Source: an uncultured Ligilactobacillus sp.
GTDB lineage: Bacteria; Bacillota; Bacilli; Lactobacillales; Lactobacillaceae
Assembly: GCA_934215475.1 (NCBI GenBank)
Contig: CAKPZY010000008.1
Span: 1-55,482, forward strand
Direction: 5' to 3'
DNA: 55,482 nucleotides
Shown here: one piece after another, positions 10,022 to 18,340 of the stretch
How positions within the stretch are numbered: position 1 is the first letter of the stretch
Layout of the letters: each line of letters starts with the position of its first letter
Translations under genes and position numbers: made by a program
The notes under the pieces: model-generated
Told to the model about the DNA's origin: nothing
Database searches by the model: none
What the model saw: only the letters and a program-made list of their open reading frames with translations

Positions 10022-10960
10022 TTACTTATTTTTGACAGAGTTTTTCTTGATCAAACGATTTAAATTGTCTTCGAATTTCTTAGTTGCATCATAGCCCATC
10101 GATTTGGCCCTGAAGTTCATTGCAGCCGCTTCGATGATAATGGCCATATTTCTACCAACCTTAACCGGGATATTGATCTTAGGAAGTGTCACACCAAATA
10201 GGTCATACTGTTGTTCTCCACTGCCTAAACGGTCATATTGCTTATGTTCAGACCAATTTTCCAAATTTACGATCAAAGAAATGTTGGTGTTTTGCCGAAC
10301 AGAACCAGCGCCAAAAAGATTCATCACATCAATAATGCCGACTCCCCGAATTTCAAGCAAATGGCTTAAGATCTCAGGCGCCTCGCCGACCAATGTTTGT
10401 TCATCTTGCTGATAGATTTCCACACGGTCATCAGCAATCAGTCTGTGGCCACGCTTGATCAGTTCAAGGGCGGTTTCAGACTTTCCAACGCCAGAATCCC
10501 CTGTGATCAACACTCCTAAACCATAAATGTCCATTAATACGCCATGGATCGAACGACGTTGTGACAACTTCGTCTCCAAGAAATCTGTGATCCGTGAAGA
10601 TAAGCGAGTGGTTGATAATTTTGACCTTAAAATTGGAATATTATGTCTTTTACCAGCTTCCTCCAGCTCTGCTGGTACCGGCAAAAAACGCGCAACTACA
10701 AAACAGGGTGTGTTTTGGCTGCACATTTTATCCATGATCCGCTCCCGTTCATCTTTTTTCATTTTATGAGAATAAGAGATCTCTGTCATACCTAACAGTT
10801 GGATACGTTCTGCCGGATAATAGTCAAAATATCCCGTCATCTCTAAGCCGGGACGAGAAATATCACTAGTTACAACAAAACGCGATTCCAAATTAACCCC
10901 GCCGCTATAAACGACCAAGTCACATTCGTCGACCAATTCTTGTACACTGACTTTATTCAA
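10022..10960 (-). CDS. hprK: HPr kinase/phosphorylase
   Basis: Bifunctional sensor that phosphorylates or dephosphorylates HPr Ser46 and so controls CcpA-dependent carbon catabolite repression and PTS activity. 312 aa. The P-loop GDSGVGKSETALELI (near residue 153), the following KRGHRLIADDRVEIY and the HprK signature EIRGVGIIDVMNLFG are intact; the N-terminal domain is the family's usual variable half. The start is TTG 10960 (MNKVSVQELV), with GGGAGG 6 nt upstream. First gene of hprK-lgt. Confidence 0.96.
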   Translation of the reverse strand: MNKVSVQELVDECDLVVYSGGVNLESRFVVTSDISRPGLEMTGYFDYYPAERIQLLGMTEISYSHKMKKDERERIMDKMCSQNTPCFVVARFLPVPAELEEAGKRHNIPILRSKLSTTRLSSRITDFLETKLSQRRSIHGVLMDIYGLGVLITGDSGVGKSETALELIKRGHRLIADDRVEIYQQDEQTLVGEAPEILSHLLEIRGVGIIDVMNLFGAGSVRQNTNISLIVNLENWSEHKQYDRLGSGEQQYDLFGVTLPKINIPVKVGRNMAIIIEAAAMNFRAKSMGYDATKKFEDNLNRLIKKNSVKNK

Positions 10961-11057
10961 AAGAAACCTCCCCCAACTTGATGCCCTTATGTAAAAATAA
11001 AGGAAGTACTGAAGACTCCCTTCGTGTTGCTTTTGCTATCCAACGCTCTTATTAACA

Positions 11058-11070
11058 TTTATTATACATT
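11058..11070 (-). promoter_or_regulatory. Candidate hprK -10 element
   Basis: TGTATAAT on the minus strand with TATAAT at 11061-11066, about 100 nt before hprK; no good -35 at 17 bp. The leader contains a small hairpin (AAGG...CCTT with AGT/ACT). Weak evidence. Confidence 0.35.
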
Positions 11071-11075
11071 TTTTG

Positions 11076-11420
11076 CTAAGAAAAGCGATTCGTAATAACA
11101 AAATTAACTAAACTAATAATCAAAGAAACAACAAATGCACTGCCAAAACCAGAGAAGCTAAAGACGGTGTTCCCTACAAAGAAAGATGTCATTTCTAAAA
11201 TAAAAGCATTGATAAATAGATAAAAGAAACCTAGTGTTAAAAATGTGATCGGTAAAGACAAAATCACTAGTATAGGTTTCACAAATGCATTCAATAAACT
11301 CAAGACCACTGCTGCCAGTAATGCCGTGCCAAAATTTGCTACCTGGAAATAATTAGGAAGCAAGCCGGCAACAGCAATAAATATCAATGTGTTGATCAAC
11401 ACACGTTTTAAGAAATTCAA
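11076..11420 (-). CDS. YvlD-like small membrane protein (phage-holin 4 superfamily)
   Basis: 114-aa protein with four hydrophobic segments (about residues 5-23, 28-56, 58-77 and 89-110), typical of the YvlD/holin-4-2 membrane proteins that accompany PspC-like genes. Function unknown; it is not a phage holin in this context. Its TTG start (MNFLKRVLIN, 11418-11420) overlaps the TGA of the pspC-like gene in a TTGA junction, with GGAAG upstream, suggesting translational coupling. Located directly upstream of hprK, as yvlD is in Bacillus. Confidence 0.85.
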   Translation of the reverse strand: MNFLKRVLINTLIFIAVAGLLPNYFQVANFGTALLAAVVLSLLNAFVKPILVILSLPITFLTLGFFYLFINAFILEMTSFFVGNTVFSFSGFGSAFVVSLIISLVNFVITNRFS

Positions 11421-11755
11421 TTGTTCTTCCTTTCATGTGCGTCATGCAAAATTTTTCTCCCTTGCCTTGCTTGACCAGTGCTGCCACCAGAGCTTTTTGA
11501 ACGCCCAGAACTATTCAAATTATGAAACAATGATGACCATGTCCCCTCAGATGTTTCCTGTGGAATGGCCAAATATAAAATTAAATAAATACCGACCGGT
11601 AAAATACTAAGTCGTGGAATAAGAATACAAACCAAAGAAAATACTAAATAAGCGATCCTAATATATTTCGCAGACAAATTAAAATACCGAGCAAAGCCGC
11701 CGCATACACCAGCTAAATAGCGATCACTCGTCGAGCGGCGTAATTTCTTTTTCAA
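11417..11755 (-). CDS. PspC-domain envelope-stress protein
   Basis: 112-aa protein with the PspC signature SDRYLAGVCGGFARYFN at the N-terminus, a double hydrophobic region (about residues 32-68) and a Ser/Gly/Lys-rich tail. PspC-domain proteins are membrane-associated and usually belong to cell-envelope stress regulons. The start is TTG 11755 (MKKKLRRS): GGAGG lies 8 nt upstream, and the alternative ATG at 11770 and TTG at 11773 overlap this site. Two-gene operon with the YvlD-like gene. Confidence 0.88.
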   Translation of the reverse strand: MKKKLRRSTSDRYLAGVCGGFARYFNLSAKYIRIAYLVFSLVCILIPRLSILPVGIYLILYLAIPQETSEGTWSSLFHNLNSSGRSKSSGGSTGQARQGRKILHDAHERKNN

Positions 11756-11976
11756 AAAACATTCCTCCATCAATCGAAAAAATCAAATCGGTTAACCATA
11801 ACAAAGAGCAAATGACTTTTATGCAATTGCCCACGTCGGTGACCTAAATTCACAAGCTTACCTTGTTCTTATTTTACAAGTCGAATCAAATACTCGCAAT
11901 CAATAGCCTCAATTCGCAAACATATTTTAAGAAATGAGACTCAAATAAAAAATAATTTCTCTCACTAGATTCGTTC

Positions 11977-13377
11977 TCATGGATGTACTTTATTTTTTTG
12001 CACCAAAGGAAAAGTTACTGTAAAAGAGGTGCCAACCTTTAACTGACTTTCAACTGATATGTCACCTGATAAAAGGTCAACGTATTCTTTCACGATCGCT
12101 AGTCCGAGCCCTGTCCCGTCGACTTCTTTACTGCGAGACGTATCCGCACGATAAAATCTCTCAAAGATCCTAGCGCGCTGATCATCAGTCATTCCGATCC
12201 CTGTATCTGAAATAGTAAATGTCCATTCATTTTGATCCTTTACAGCATTAATTTGTATTTCTCCAGCCTCTTTATTATATCTGATCGCGTTTTGAATTAA
12301 ATTACTGATAATATGATTCAATTTGCTGGCATCAGAAACTATGATCATATTAGCGGGGATCTTATTGTCGATCTGCAATGATCGCTCTTTGATGGAGCTG
12401 TCAAAAGCCTTTAAATCTTCATTTACAAAGTCAGCCATATGGATGTCCGCCAGTTTTAGTTGTGTGTCTGGCCCGATGCGTGAGAGGGACAAAATGTCAT
12501 TGATCAAGTCCGTTAGCCTGAGACTTTCCTGGTGAATAATTGACACAAATTTTTGAGCAGCATCAGGATCATCTATGGCCCCATTTTGTAAAGTTTCGCT
12601 GAAGCCAGTAATTGAAGTCACAGGTGTTTTCAGTTCATGACTGACATTACTAACGAAGTCATTTTGCATCCGCTCGATCTTTTTTTGTTCAGTTATATCA
12701 TTGACTAAGAGCATGACAAAAAAATGATGTGAACTAACTGGAATATAGATCACATTGACACTCAAGATCTTCATTCCTGAGGGCAGACTAAGCTTGACTT
12801 CCGTTTGTTGATCTTCTTTCGTACGAAAAGTTTCTTCGATGATTTTTACTAAGTCAAATTCCGCCAAAGGGGTATAGTAAATTTCATGTCTAAAATCTAA
12901 TTCCCGACCCATGATCTCACTTAGATAATGATTACTCAAATAGATCTCTCGCTCCTGGTCAATTACCATGACTCCGATAGGAACGTATTCTAATAAGCCA
13001 AAATAACCGCGTTGTTGCCGAGTATAATCGGTTGATAAATTCTGCGTCATACTTTGGACATTATTAACAGCTTGTCCGAGCGCAAACAAAGTGCTTTTTC
13101 TTGAAATTATGACATGCCCAGTTCTTTTGTTTTGAGTAACTTCTATGAGCTTCTTAGTCAAGATCCGCAACAACTTTTTCTCCCGCTGTTTTTCAAACAA
13201 TTCAAGGGCAAAGACGGCACCGGCTGTCAAAAAGGATCCAACCAAAAGCCACAATACAGGCAAAGACCTTGCAGCAAGCAAAAAACTCTGCTTAGAAAAT
13301 TGGGCATACAACAATAGCGTAACTAAAACAGCAAAAAAGCAAAAAGCTATATGGAGTATTAATTGCCTAATTTTCAT
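11977..13377 (-). CDS. phoR: Membrane sensor histidine kinase, PhoR/WalK type
   Basis: 466 aa. Two N-terminal transmembrane segments (about residues 6-24 and 31-53) separated by a very short outside loop, then a PAS region (about 130-225), a HisKA domain with SNVSHELKTPVTS (His near residue 255) and a HATPase domain with the N box (NLIQNAIRYNKE), DTGIGM and GTGLGLAIVKEY. Start is ATG 13377 (MKIRQLILHI) with GAAGG upstream; it overlaps the end of phoP by 11 bp. The short external loop fits PhoR-type kinases that sense through partner proteins; no pst transport genes follow it here. Confidence 0.88.
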   Translation of the reverse strand: MKIRQLILHIAFCFFAVLVTLLLYAQFSKQSFLLAARSLPVLWLLVGSFLTAGAVFALELFEKQREKKLLRILTKKLIEVTQNKRTGHVIISRKSTLFALGQAVNNVQSMTQNLSTDYTRQQRGYFGLLEYVPIGVMVIDQEREIYLSNHYLSEIMGRELDFRHEIYYTPLAEFDLVKIIEETFRTKEDQQTEVKLSLPSGMKILSVNVIYIPVSSHHFFVMLLVNDITEQKKIERMQNDFVSNVSHELKTPVTSITGFSETLQNGAIDDPDAAQKFVSIIHQESLRLTDLINDILSLSRIGPDTQLKLADIHMADFVNEDLKAFDSSIKERSLQIDNKIPANMIIVSDASKLNHIISNLIQNAIRYNKEAGEIQINAVKDQNEWTFTISDTGIGMTDDQRARIFERFYRADTSRSKEVDGTGLGLAIVKEYVDLLSGDISVESQLKVGTSFTVTFPLVQKNKVHP

Positions 13378-14092
13378 TTTGTTTGCCTTCAAATTTATAA
13401 CCAAAACCACGGACGGTTATGATGTTGCTTGGATGAGAAGGATCAGATTCTATCTTTTCACGTAAATGACTGACGTGCATATCGACCATTCTTGTTTGAC
13501 CAACATAATCATAACCCCAAACGCCATTTAATAACTTTTCTCGACTTAATACGCGATCGGGTCTTTTGACAAAATAAGCTAATAACTCGAATTCTTTTGG
13601 AGTCAAGGCGATCTCTTTGCCCCCGACTTTGACCGTATAATTACCAAGGTCAATGGTGAAGTCCTCAAAGTTATATTTTTCTGGACTGGTCGCAGGTTGA
13701 TCATTGGTAGAACTTGAATCATTTGCTGACCCCATCCGGCGCCCGATTGCTTTGATCCGGGCAATGACTTCACGTGGGGAAAAAGGCTTAGTAATATAAT
13801 CATCAGCCCCCAATTCGAGCCCAATGATCTTATCCATTTCTTCATCCCGGGCCGTTAACATAATGATAGGAGTGACCACCTTTTCTTGACGCAAACGTTT
13901 AGTAACCTCGATCCCATCAAGCTTCGGCAACATTATATCCAATAAAATAAAATCAAAATCTCTGCTCAACGCCAAGGTCAAGGCTTCCTGCCCATCTGCG
14001 GCAGTTTTAACTTCATAACCTTCTTTTTTCAAATTATATTCTAGCAGCGTTAAAATAGCCTGATCATCATCGACAACTAATATTTTTTTCAA
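13367..14092 (-). CDS. phoP: Response regulator, OmpR/PhoB family
   Basis: 241 aa: receiver domain with acidic pocket VVDDD, phospho-acceptor Asp52 in LLDIMLP, conserved Thr (MLTARD) and Lys (ITKPFSP), then a winged-helix DNA-binding domain ending RGFGYKFE. TTG 14092 (MKKILVVDDDQ) is preferred because AGGAG sits 7 nt upstream and the resulting N-terminus is the family's usual one; an ATG at 14110 that overlaps the stop of the PDZ gene (ATGA) would add six residues. Partner of phoR, with which it overlaps. Naming as PhoP is by similarity and position. Confidence 0.88.
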   Translation of the reverse strand: MKKILVVDDDQAILTLLEYNLKKEGYEVKTAADGQEALTLALSRDFDFILLDIMLPKLDGIEVTKRLRQEKVVTPIIMLTARDEEMDKIIGLELGADDYITKPFSPREVIARIKAIGRRMGSANDSSSTNDQPATSPEKYNFEDFTIDLGNYTVKVGGKEIALTPKEFELLAYFVKRPDRVLSREKLLNGVWGYDYVGQTRMVDMHVSHLREKIESDPSHPSNIITVRGFGYKFEGKQNEN

Positions 14093-14106
14093 ATCAATTC
14101 TCCTTT

Positions 14107-15252
14107 TCATTGAAATAATACTAATCCGATCTCATGCGGAGCTCCTGCATAAATAGCACTCTCAGTAATTTTGAGTTCTCCGGAAAATGTTTTTACTCTT
14201 AACCGGCAGTATGCGGAACTTTTTTGTAAAGCTGCATATAATTCTGGTTCATTTTTCACAGGTTCATCATTACAGTCTAAAATTATATCGCCATTTGAAA
14301 GACCCATCTTCGCAGCAGGTGTCCCTGGAATAACCGAAATAACCCTAACACCATCATTAGTCTCAACGTACCAGCGTTTGCCAGCTTTATCTAAATGCTT
14401 ACGTTGCCAATAAAATAGGACAGATACAATTCCGATGAGCAATAGTCCAACCAGTGAGATCCACGATGCTAACAAAGCCAGTGCAGCCACTATAAAACTT
14501 ATTCCGGCTAAAACAAGCGACTCGCCATAAGCACGCTTCAAAATAAGTTGAGGTTCTTCTTTAAATACTTTTATCGCTCCAGCTACCAACAGCGGAAATA
14601 CCAGTATACCAAATGAACGTCCGTTAAAGGAAAAAAGCGGCCAGTAAGGGACATGACTCATATAAGTGTCTGCTGGAAAGAGGATTATCAGAGGGATGAC
14701 GCTAAATTCCTTCCATTTATAATAAGCGATCCGGCGCCCTCTCTTTCCACTTTTTACTTGGGGAGTGAACCAGATGCTCTTTTTGTAATGCAGGAGAAAA
14801 GCGCGCACTACAAAAAAGATGGCTATCAATAATAAAATATTGGCAGGCAGCTTATCTCCGGTAAATGAAACAGGCAAGACTGTTAGCACCGGCCAAACAT
14901 TTTTCAGTAAATTAAATCCAACGATCACTAGGGATACTAACCACAGCATACTAAAAGTAACTTCGACCAATGGCAAAAACAACAAGGAAATTACCCCAGC
15001 AATCTCAAGCAGCATCAGAGCTTCTAAAGATTGCATCATGCCACATAATAATGAAATCGCAGCTCCTACGACTAACCCGAAACAGGCAGTTTTTAAAAAA
15101 TGTCGGCCTTCATAAAAGTCTCGGTTGACTGCTATCCGAAAAAAATGTCGTTCTTTTGTGATCCGATTAAAATATAAAATCACTAACATTATTATGCCCA
15201 GCCAAAATAATGGCTGTGCTATGTATAACAAAATTATTTCCCAGAAACTCAA
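14107..15252 (-). CDS. MinJ-like polytopic membrane protein with C-terminal PDZ domain
   Basis: 381 aa. The first 280 residues form about 7-8 hydrophobic segments; residues about 300-380 form a PDZ domain (VISVIPGTPAAKMGLSNGDI). This architecture and its place next to ftsEX match Bacillus MinJ, which links DivIVA to MinCD in division-site selection; I infer a division or envelope role. The start is TTG 15252, 6 nt after GGAGGG. phoP begins at the end of this gene, so the PDZ protein and the two-component system are probably cotranscribed. Alternative: a PDZ protein that modulates PhoR. Confidence 0.75.
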   Translation of the reverse strand: MSFWEIILLYIAQPLFWLGIIMLVILYFNRITKERHFFRIAVNRDFYEGRHFLKTACFGLVVGAAISLLCGMMQSLEALMLLEIAGVISLLFLPLVEVTFSMLWLVSLVIVGFNLLKNVWPVLTVLPVSFTGDKLPANILLLIAIFFVVRAFLLHYKKSIWFTPQVKSGKRGRRIAYYKWKEFSVIPLIILFPADTYMSHVPYWPLFSFNGRSFGILVFPLLVAGAIKVFKEEPQLILKRAYGESLVLAGISFIVAALALLASWISLVGLLLIGIVSVLFYWQRKHLDKAGKRWYVETNDGVRVISVIPGTPAAKMGLSNGDIILDCNDEPVKNEPELYAALQKSSAYCRLRVKTFSGELKITESAIYAGAPHEIGLVLFQ

Positions 15253-15313
15253 AACTATCCCTCCAATGCCTGGTAAACACGCCTTCAGTATATCAATATA
15301 AGGTAATTAAAAC

Positions 15314-15353
15314 AAAAAAATAACTTGATGAGCCATTGAGATCACACCAAGTT
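15314..15353 (-). terminator. Terminator of the ftsEX operon
   Basis: Minus-strand AACTTGGTGTGA pairs with TCATCAAGTT and is followed by ATTTTTTTG. It lies 18 bp beyond the ftsX stop. Confidence 0.7.
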
Positions 15354-15370
15354 AATAATATAGAAAACTA

Positions 15371-16258
15371 TTATAATTTTAGGAACCGTCCCATTGACAA
15401 AGCAGCACCAAGAGCTCCGATCACAATTCCAATTGCTGCAAGCAACAAATCTATTTCGACCAAGAATGTATGCGGGACTAATAACGAATAGTTGGTACTG
15501 CGCAGTGAAGCTGTGATGAGCTTATACATCCATCCGTAACTAAAATCAACTATCAATATCGGGATCAAAGATCCAAACAAACCCGTCCAAGCACCTTCGA
15601 GTATAAAAGGCCATCTGATATAATTATTTGTTGCTCCCACTAAGCGCATGATCGCAATCTCGTTACGCCGCGACAAAATAGTCAGCCTTATCGTATTGGA
15701 AATCAAAAAGACCGCAACAAAAAGCAAGAGAATACTGATGAACATTCCCCAACGTTTAATACCAGAAACCACATTAAAGAGCTTTTTGGCTGAAGCCCCA
15801 CCGTATTGAGCCTGGTAAACATGAGCAAGTCCTTCAGCCTTCTTAGCAACATTGATCGTATCCGTTGGCTGATTTGTTTTAACTACGTATACGTCATATA
15901 ACGGATTATCATCCCCAGAGAAAAGGCGGAATTCTTTCCCATAAGCACCGACAACATTTGATAATTCTTTTTTTCGGCTAGAAAAATGAATACTTTTAAC
16001 CCCATCGACTTTGGCTAACTTATGTTTTAATTCTGTTTGTTGGGTATGAGTTGTCTTTCGTTCAATGAAGACCCGTACTTCCACGTCGTTTTGAATGTCA
16101 TTTGCTACCTTGTTGACATTGAGTAAAACGGAGAGTAGAACCCCGACCAGAAGTAATGTAACGGTCACAGCTGTGATAGCCGCAGCAGTCATCCAGCCAT
16201 TTCTTTTCAGGTTGCGTAAACTTTCAGTTAAATGGCGCTTTAAAGTCAACTTACTCAT
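15371..16258 (-). CDS. ftsX: Cell-division ABC transporter permease FtsX
   Basis: 295 aa with one N-terminal transmembrane segment (about residues 22-46), a large outside domain (about 50-170) and three C-terminal membrane segments (about 172-194, 222-244, 267-290), the FtsX fold. With FtsE it transmits a division signal across the membrane to peptidoglycan hydrolases. The IAIMRLVGATNNYIRWPF stretch matches the conserved coupling region of this permease family. ATG 16258 overlaps the end of ftsE by 8 bp. Confidence 0.95.
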   Translation of the reverse strand: MSKLTLKRHLTESLRNLKRNGWMTAAAITAVTVTLLLVGVLLSVLLNVNKVANDIQNDVEVRVFIERKTTHTQQTELKHKLAKVDGVKSIHFSSRKKELSNVVGAYGKEFRLFSGDDNPLYDVYVVKTNQPTDTINVAKKAEGLAHVYQAQYGGASAKKLFNVVSGIKRWGMFISILLLFVAVFLISNTIRLTILSRRNEIAIMRLVGATNNYIRWPFILEGAWTGLFGSLIPILIVDFSYGWMYKLITASLRSTNYSLLVPHTFLVEIDLLLAAIGIVIGALGAALSMGRFLKL

Positions 16259-16934
16259 TTTCGTAAACTCCCCCTTCTTGATCGCGAGTGAGCTTTCCGT
16301 CTGAAATTTCTAACACACGATGTTTATGTTCATCGACCATATTACTGTTATGGGTGGCCATCACAACAGTTGTCCCATCTTTATTGATTTTTTCTAAAAT
16401 CTTCATAATTTCCTCAGAAGTGTCGGGATCCAAATTACCCGTTGGTTCGTCCGTGATCAAAACTCCAGGCCGATTAGCGATTGCACGCGCAATAGCAACT
16501 CTTTGTTGTTCCCCGCCTGAGATCTCATTGGGAAAACTCTGTGACTTATCGGCCAAGCCAACCAAAGCGAGTACTTCTGTCACGCGTTTTTGGACTTCTT
16601 CGGGTTGCTTTTCAATTACTTGCAACGCATAAGCCACATTTTCAAACACAGTTAAACGAGGTAACAATTTGAAATCTTGAAAAACTATTCCCAATTCACG
16701 CCGCAAAAAAGGAATATCTTTGTTGGAAATCGAGTCAACTTCGTAATTATTCACCTGGATACGACCAGAAGTAGGCGCAATATCATGATACATCAGCTTG
16801 ATAAAAGTTGATTTTCCAGCACCGCTGGGCCCGACGACATAGACAAATTCACCTTGGTCAATGCGTACAGTGAGGTGATCGATCCCAAGGGTCTCATTGC
16901 CATAATCTTTTACTACATTTTTAAATTCAATCAA
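16251..16934 (-). CDS. ftsE: Cell-division ABC transporter ATPase FtsE
   Basis: 227 aa with Walker A GPSGAGKSTF, Q-loop region VFQDFKLLP, signature ISGGEQQRVAIARA, Walker B VLITDEPTG and the switch histidine (ATHNSNMV). The start is TTG 16934 (MIEFKNVVKDYG): GGAGG lies 8 nt upstream, whereas the in-frame GTG at 16949 overlaps it. Cytoplasmic partner of FtsX. Confidence 0.96.
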   Translation of the reverse strand: MIEFKNVVKDYGNETLGIDHLTVRIDQGEFVYVVGPSGAGKSTFIKLMYHDIAPTSGRIQVNNYEVDSISNKDIPFLRRELGIVFQDFKLLPRLTVFENVAYALQVIEKQPEEVQKRVTEVLALVGLADKSQSFPNEISGGEQQRVAIARAIANRPGVLITDEPTGNLDPDTSEEIMKILEKINKDGTTVVMATHNSNMVDEHKHRVLEISDGKLTRDQEGGVYENE

Positions 16935-17023
16935 AAAACTATCCTCCACATTATTTCATACCTCCTCAGTATACCATCACTAAATAACTAATTAACAGAA
17001 CATAAATGTTACAAATACTTTGC

Positions 17024-17053
17024 GAAAAAAACAAACCTTGAACGAGGTTTGTT
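17024..17053 (-). terminator. Terminator of prfB
   Basis: Perfect 8-bp stem ACAAACCT / AGGTTTGT (17031-17052, 6-nt loop) followed on the minus strand by TTTTTTTCGC. It lies 25 bp downstream of prfB. Confidence 0.85.
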
Positions 17054-17077
17054 TAGTGATACTTTTACATAATTTTT

Positions 17078-18197
17078 TTATTGTGGATTTTCTTTTTCAA
17101 GCTTCCACTGTAAATAAGCATTGATAAATCCATCTAGATCTCCGTCCATCACAGCTTGGATAGTACCAGTCTCAAAATTCGTCCGATGATCTTTGACCAT
17201 CGAATAAGGGTGAAAAACATAGGATCTGATTTGTGATCCCCAACCAATATCCATCTGCTCTCCTTGAATTTCAGCCTTCTCTTGCTCCTTTTTCTCCATT
17301 TCTCTTTGATAAAGTTTAGCTTTCATCATTTTTTCTGCTGTCGCTTTATTTTGAAATTGAGAACGTTGAGCCTGGCTGGAAGTCACGATCCCCGTAGGAA
17401 TATGAATCAGCCGAACAGCCGATGAAGTTTTGTTGATATGCTGCCCACCGGCTCCTGAAGACCTAAAGACTTCCATCTTGATATCTTCTGGCCGCAATTC
17501 AACGTTGACATCATCGGATAGTTCAGGCATAACATTGACAGATGCAAACGAAGTATGCCTTCTTCCGGCTGAATCAAACGGGGAGATACGCACTAAGCGA
17601 TGAACTCCCTTTTCACTTCTTAAATAACCGTAAGCGTTAGTTCCCGAGATGAGTAATGTCACACTCTTGATCCCCGCTTCATCGCCTTCTTGATAGTCAA
17701 CGGTCTCCACCTTGAATCCGTGTTGCTCGGCCCAACGAACATACATCCGTAACAGCATAGAGCCCCAATCTTGTGATTCTGTTCCCCCAGCTCCGGGGTG
17801 GATCTCTAAAATAGCATTGTTTTTGTCGTATTTTTCATTTAGCAGCAATGTCAATTGATATTGTTCCATCTTTTTTTGCGCTTTGGGATATTTGTCTGCA
17901 AGTTCTTGACTGATCTCTTGATCATCGGGGTCGGCTTCGGCCAATTCCAACAAAACTTCTAGTTCATCAATGCTCTCTTGCAAACTGTGGAAGTTTTCAT
18001 ACTTGCCTTTTTGGACATTATTATCATCGATCAAGGCCTGGGCCTTTTGACTATCGTTCCAAAAAGATGGATCTGACATTTTGATCTCATTTTCTGCAAT
18101 TGTTTCTTTCAGACTGTCTAAGTCAAAGAGACCCCCTAAAGTCTGTGAGTTGTTGCTTTAAATGATCGATCTCACGCTTATAATCGCTTAATTCCAT
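17078..18197 (-). CDS. prfB: Peptide chain release factor 2, with programmed +1 frameshift
   Basis: RF2 terminates translation at UGA and UAA. The ATG at 18197 (after GGAGG) opens a 24-codon zero frame ending CTT TGA; the TGA is at 18123-18125. An internal AGGGGGT Shine-Dalgarno lies just upstream of CTTTGAC, the classical RF2 autoregulatory frameshift site. After the +1 shift reading continues from GAC (18122-18124) to 17078, giving about 372 aa in total. The SPF stop-codon recognition tripeptide (RISPFDSAG) and the catalytic GGQ (SGAGGQHIN) are present. Low RF2 favours shifting, so synthesis is self-limiting. Annotate as two joined segments, not as a pseudogene. Confidence 0.97.
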
Positions 18198-18292
18198 TTT
18201 TTCCTCCTAATAATTGACAGCTGTTGCAACGAAACTCCAAAAAACAAGTACGCTTGTTTCCCGGTTCCAGTCACCAGTGATTTAAATTCACA

Positions 18293-18333
18293 AAAAAACG
18301 AGCTTAGGCTTGAAGTTAGCCCAGCCCGTTTCA
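18293..18333 (-). terminator. Terminator of secA
   Basis: Minus-strand hairpin ACGGGCT...AGCTCGT (with a G-T pair and some internal mismatches) followed by TTTTTTTG, immediately after the secA stop at 18341. Confidence 0.6.
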
Positions 18334-18340
18334 AACTTAT

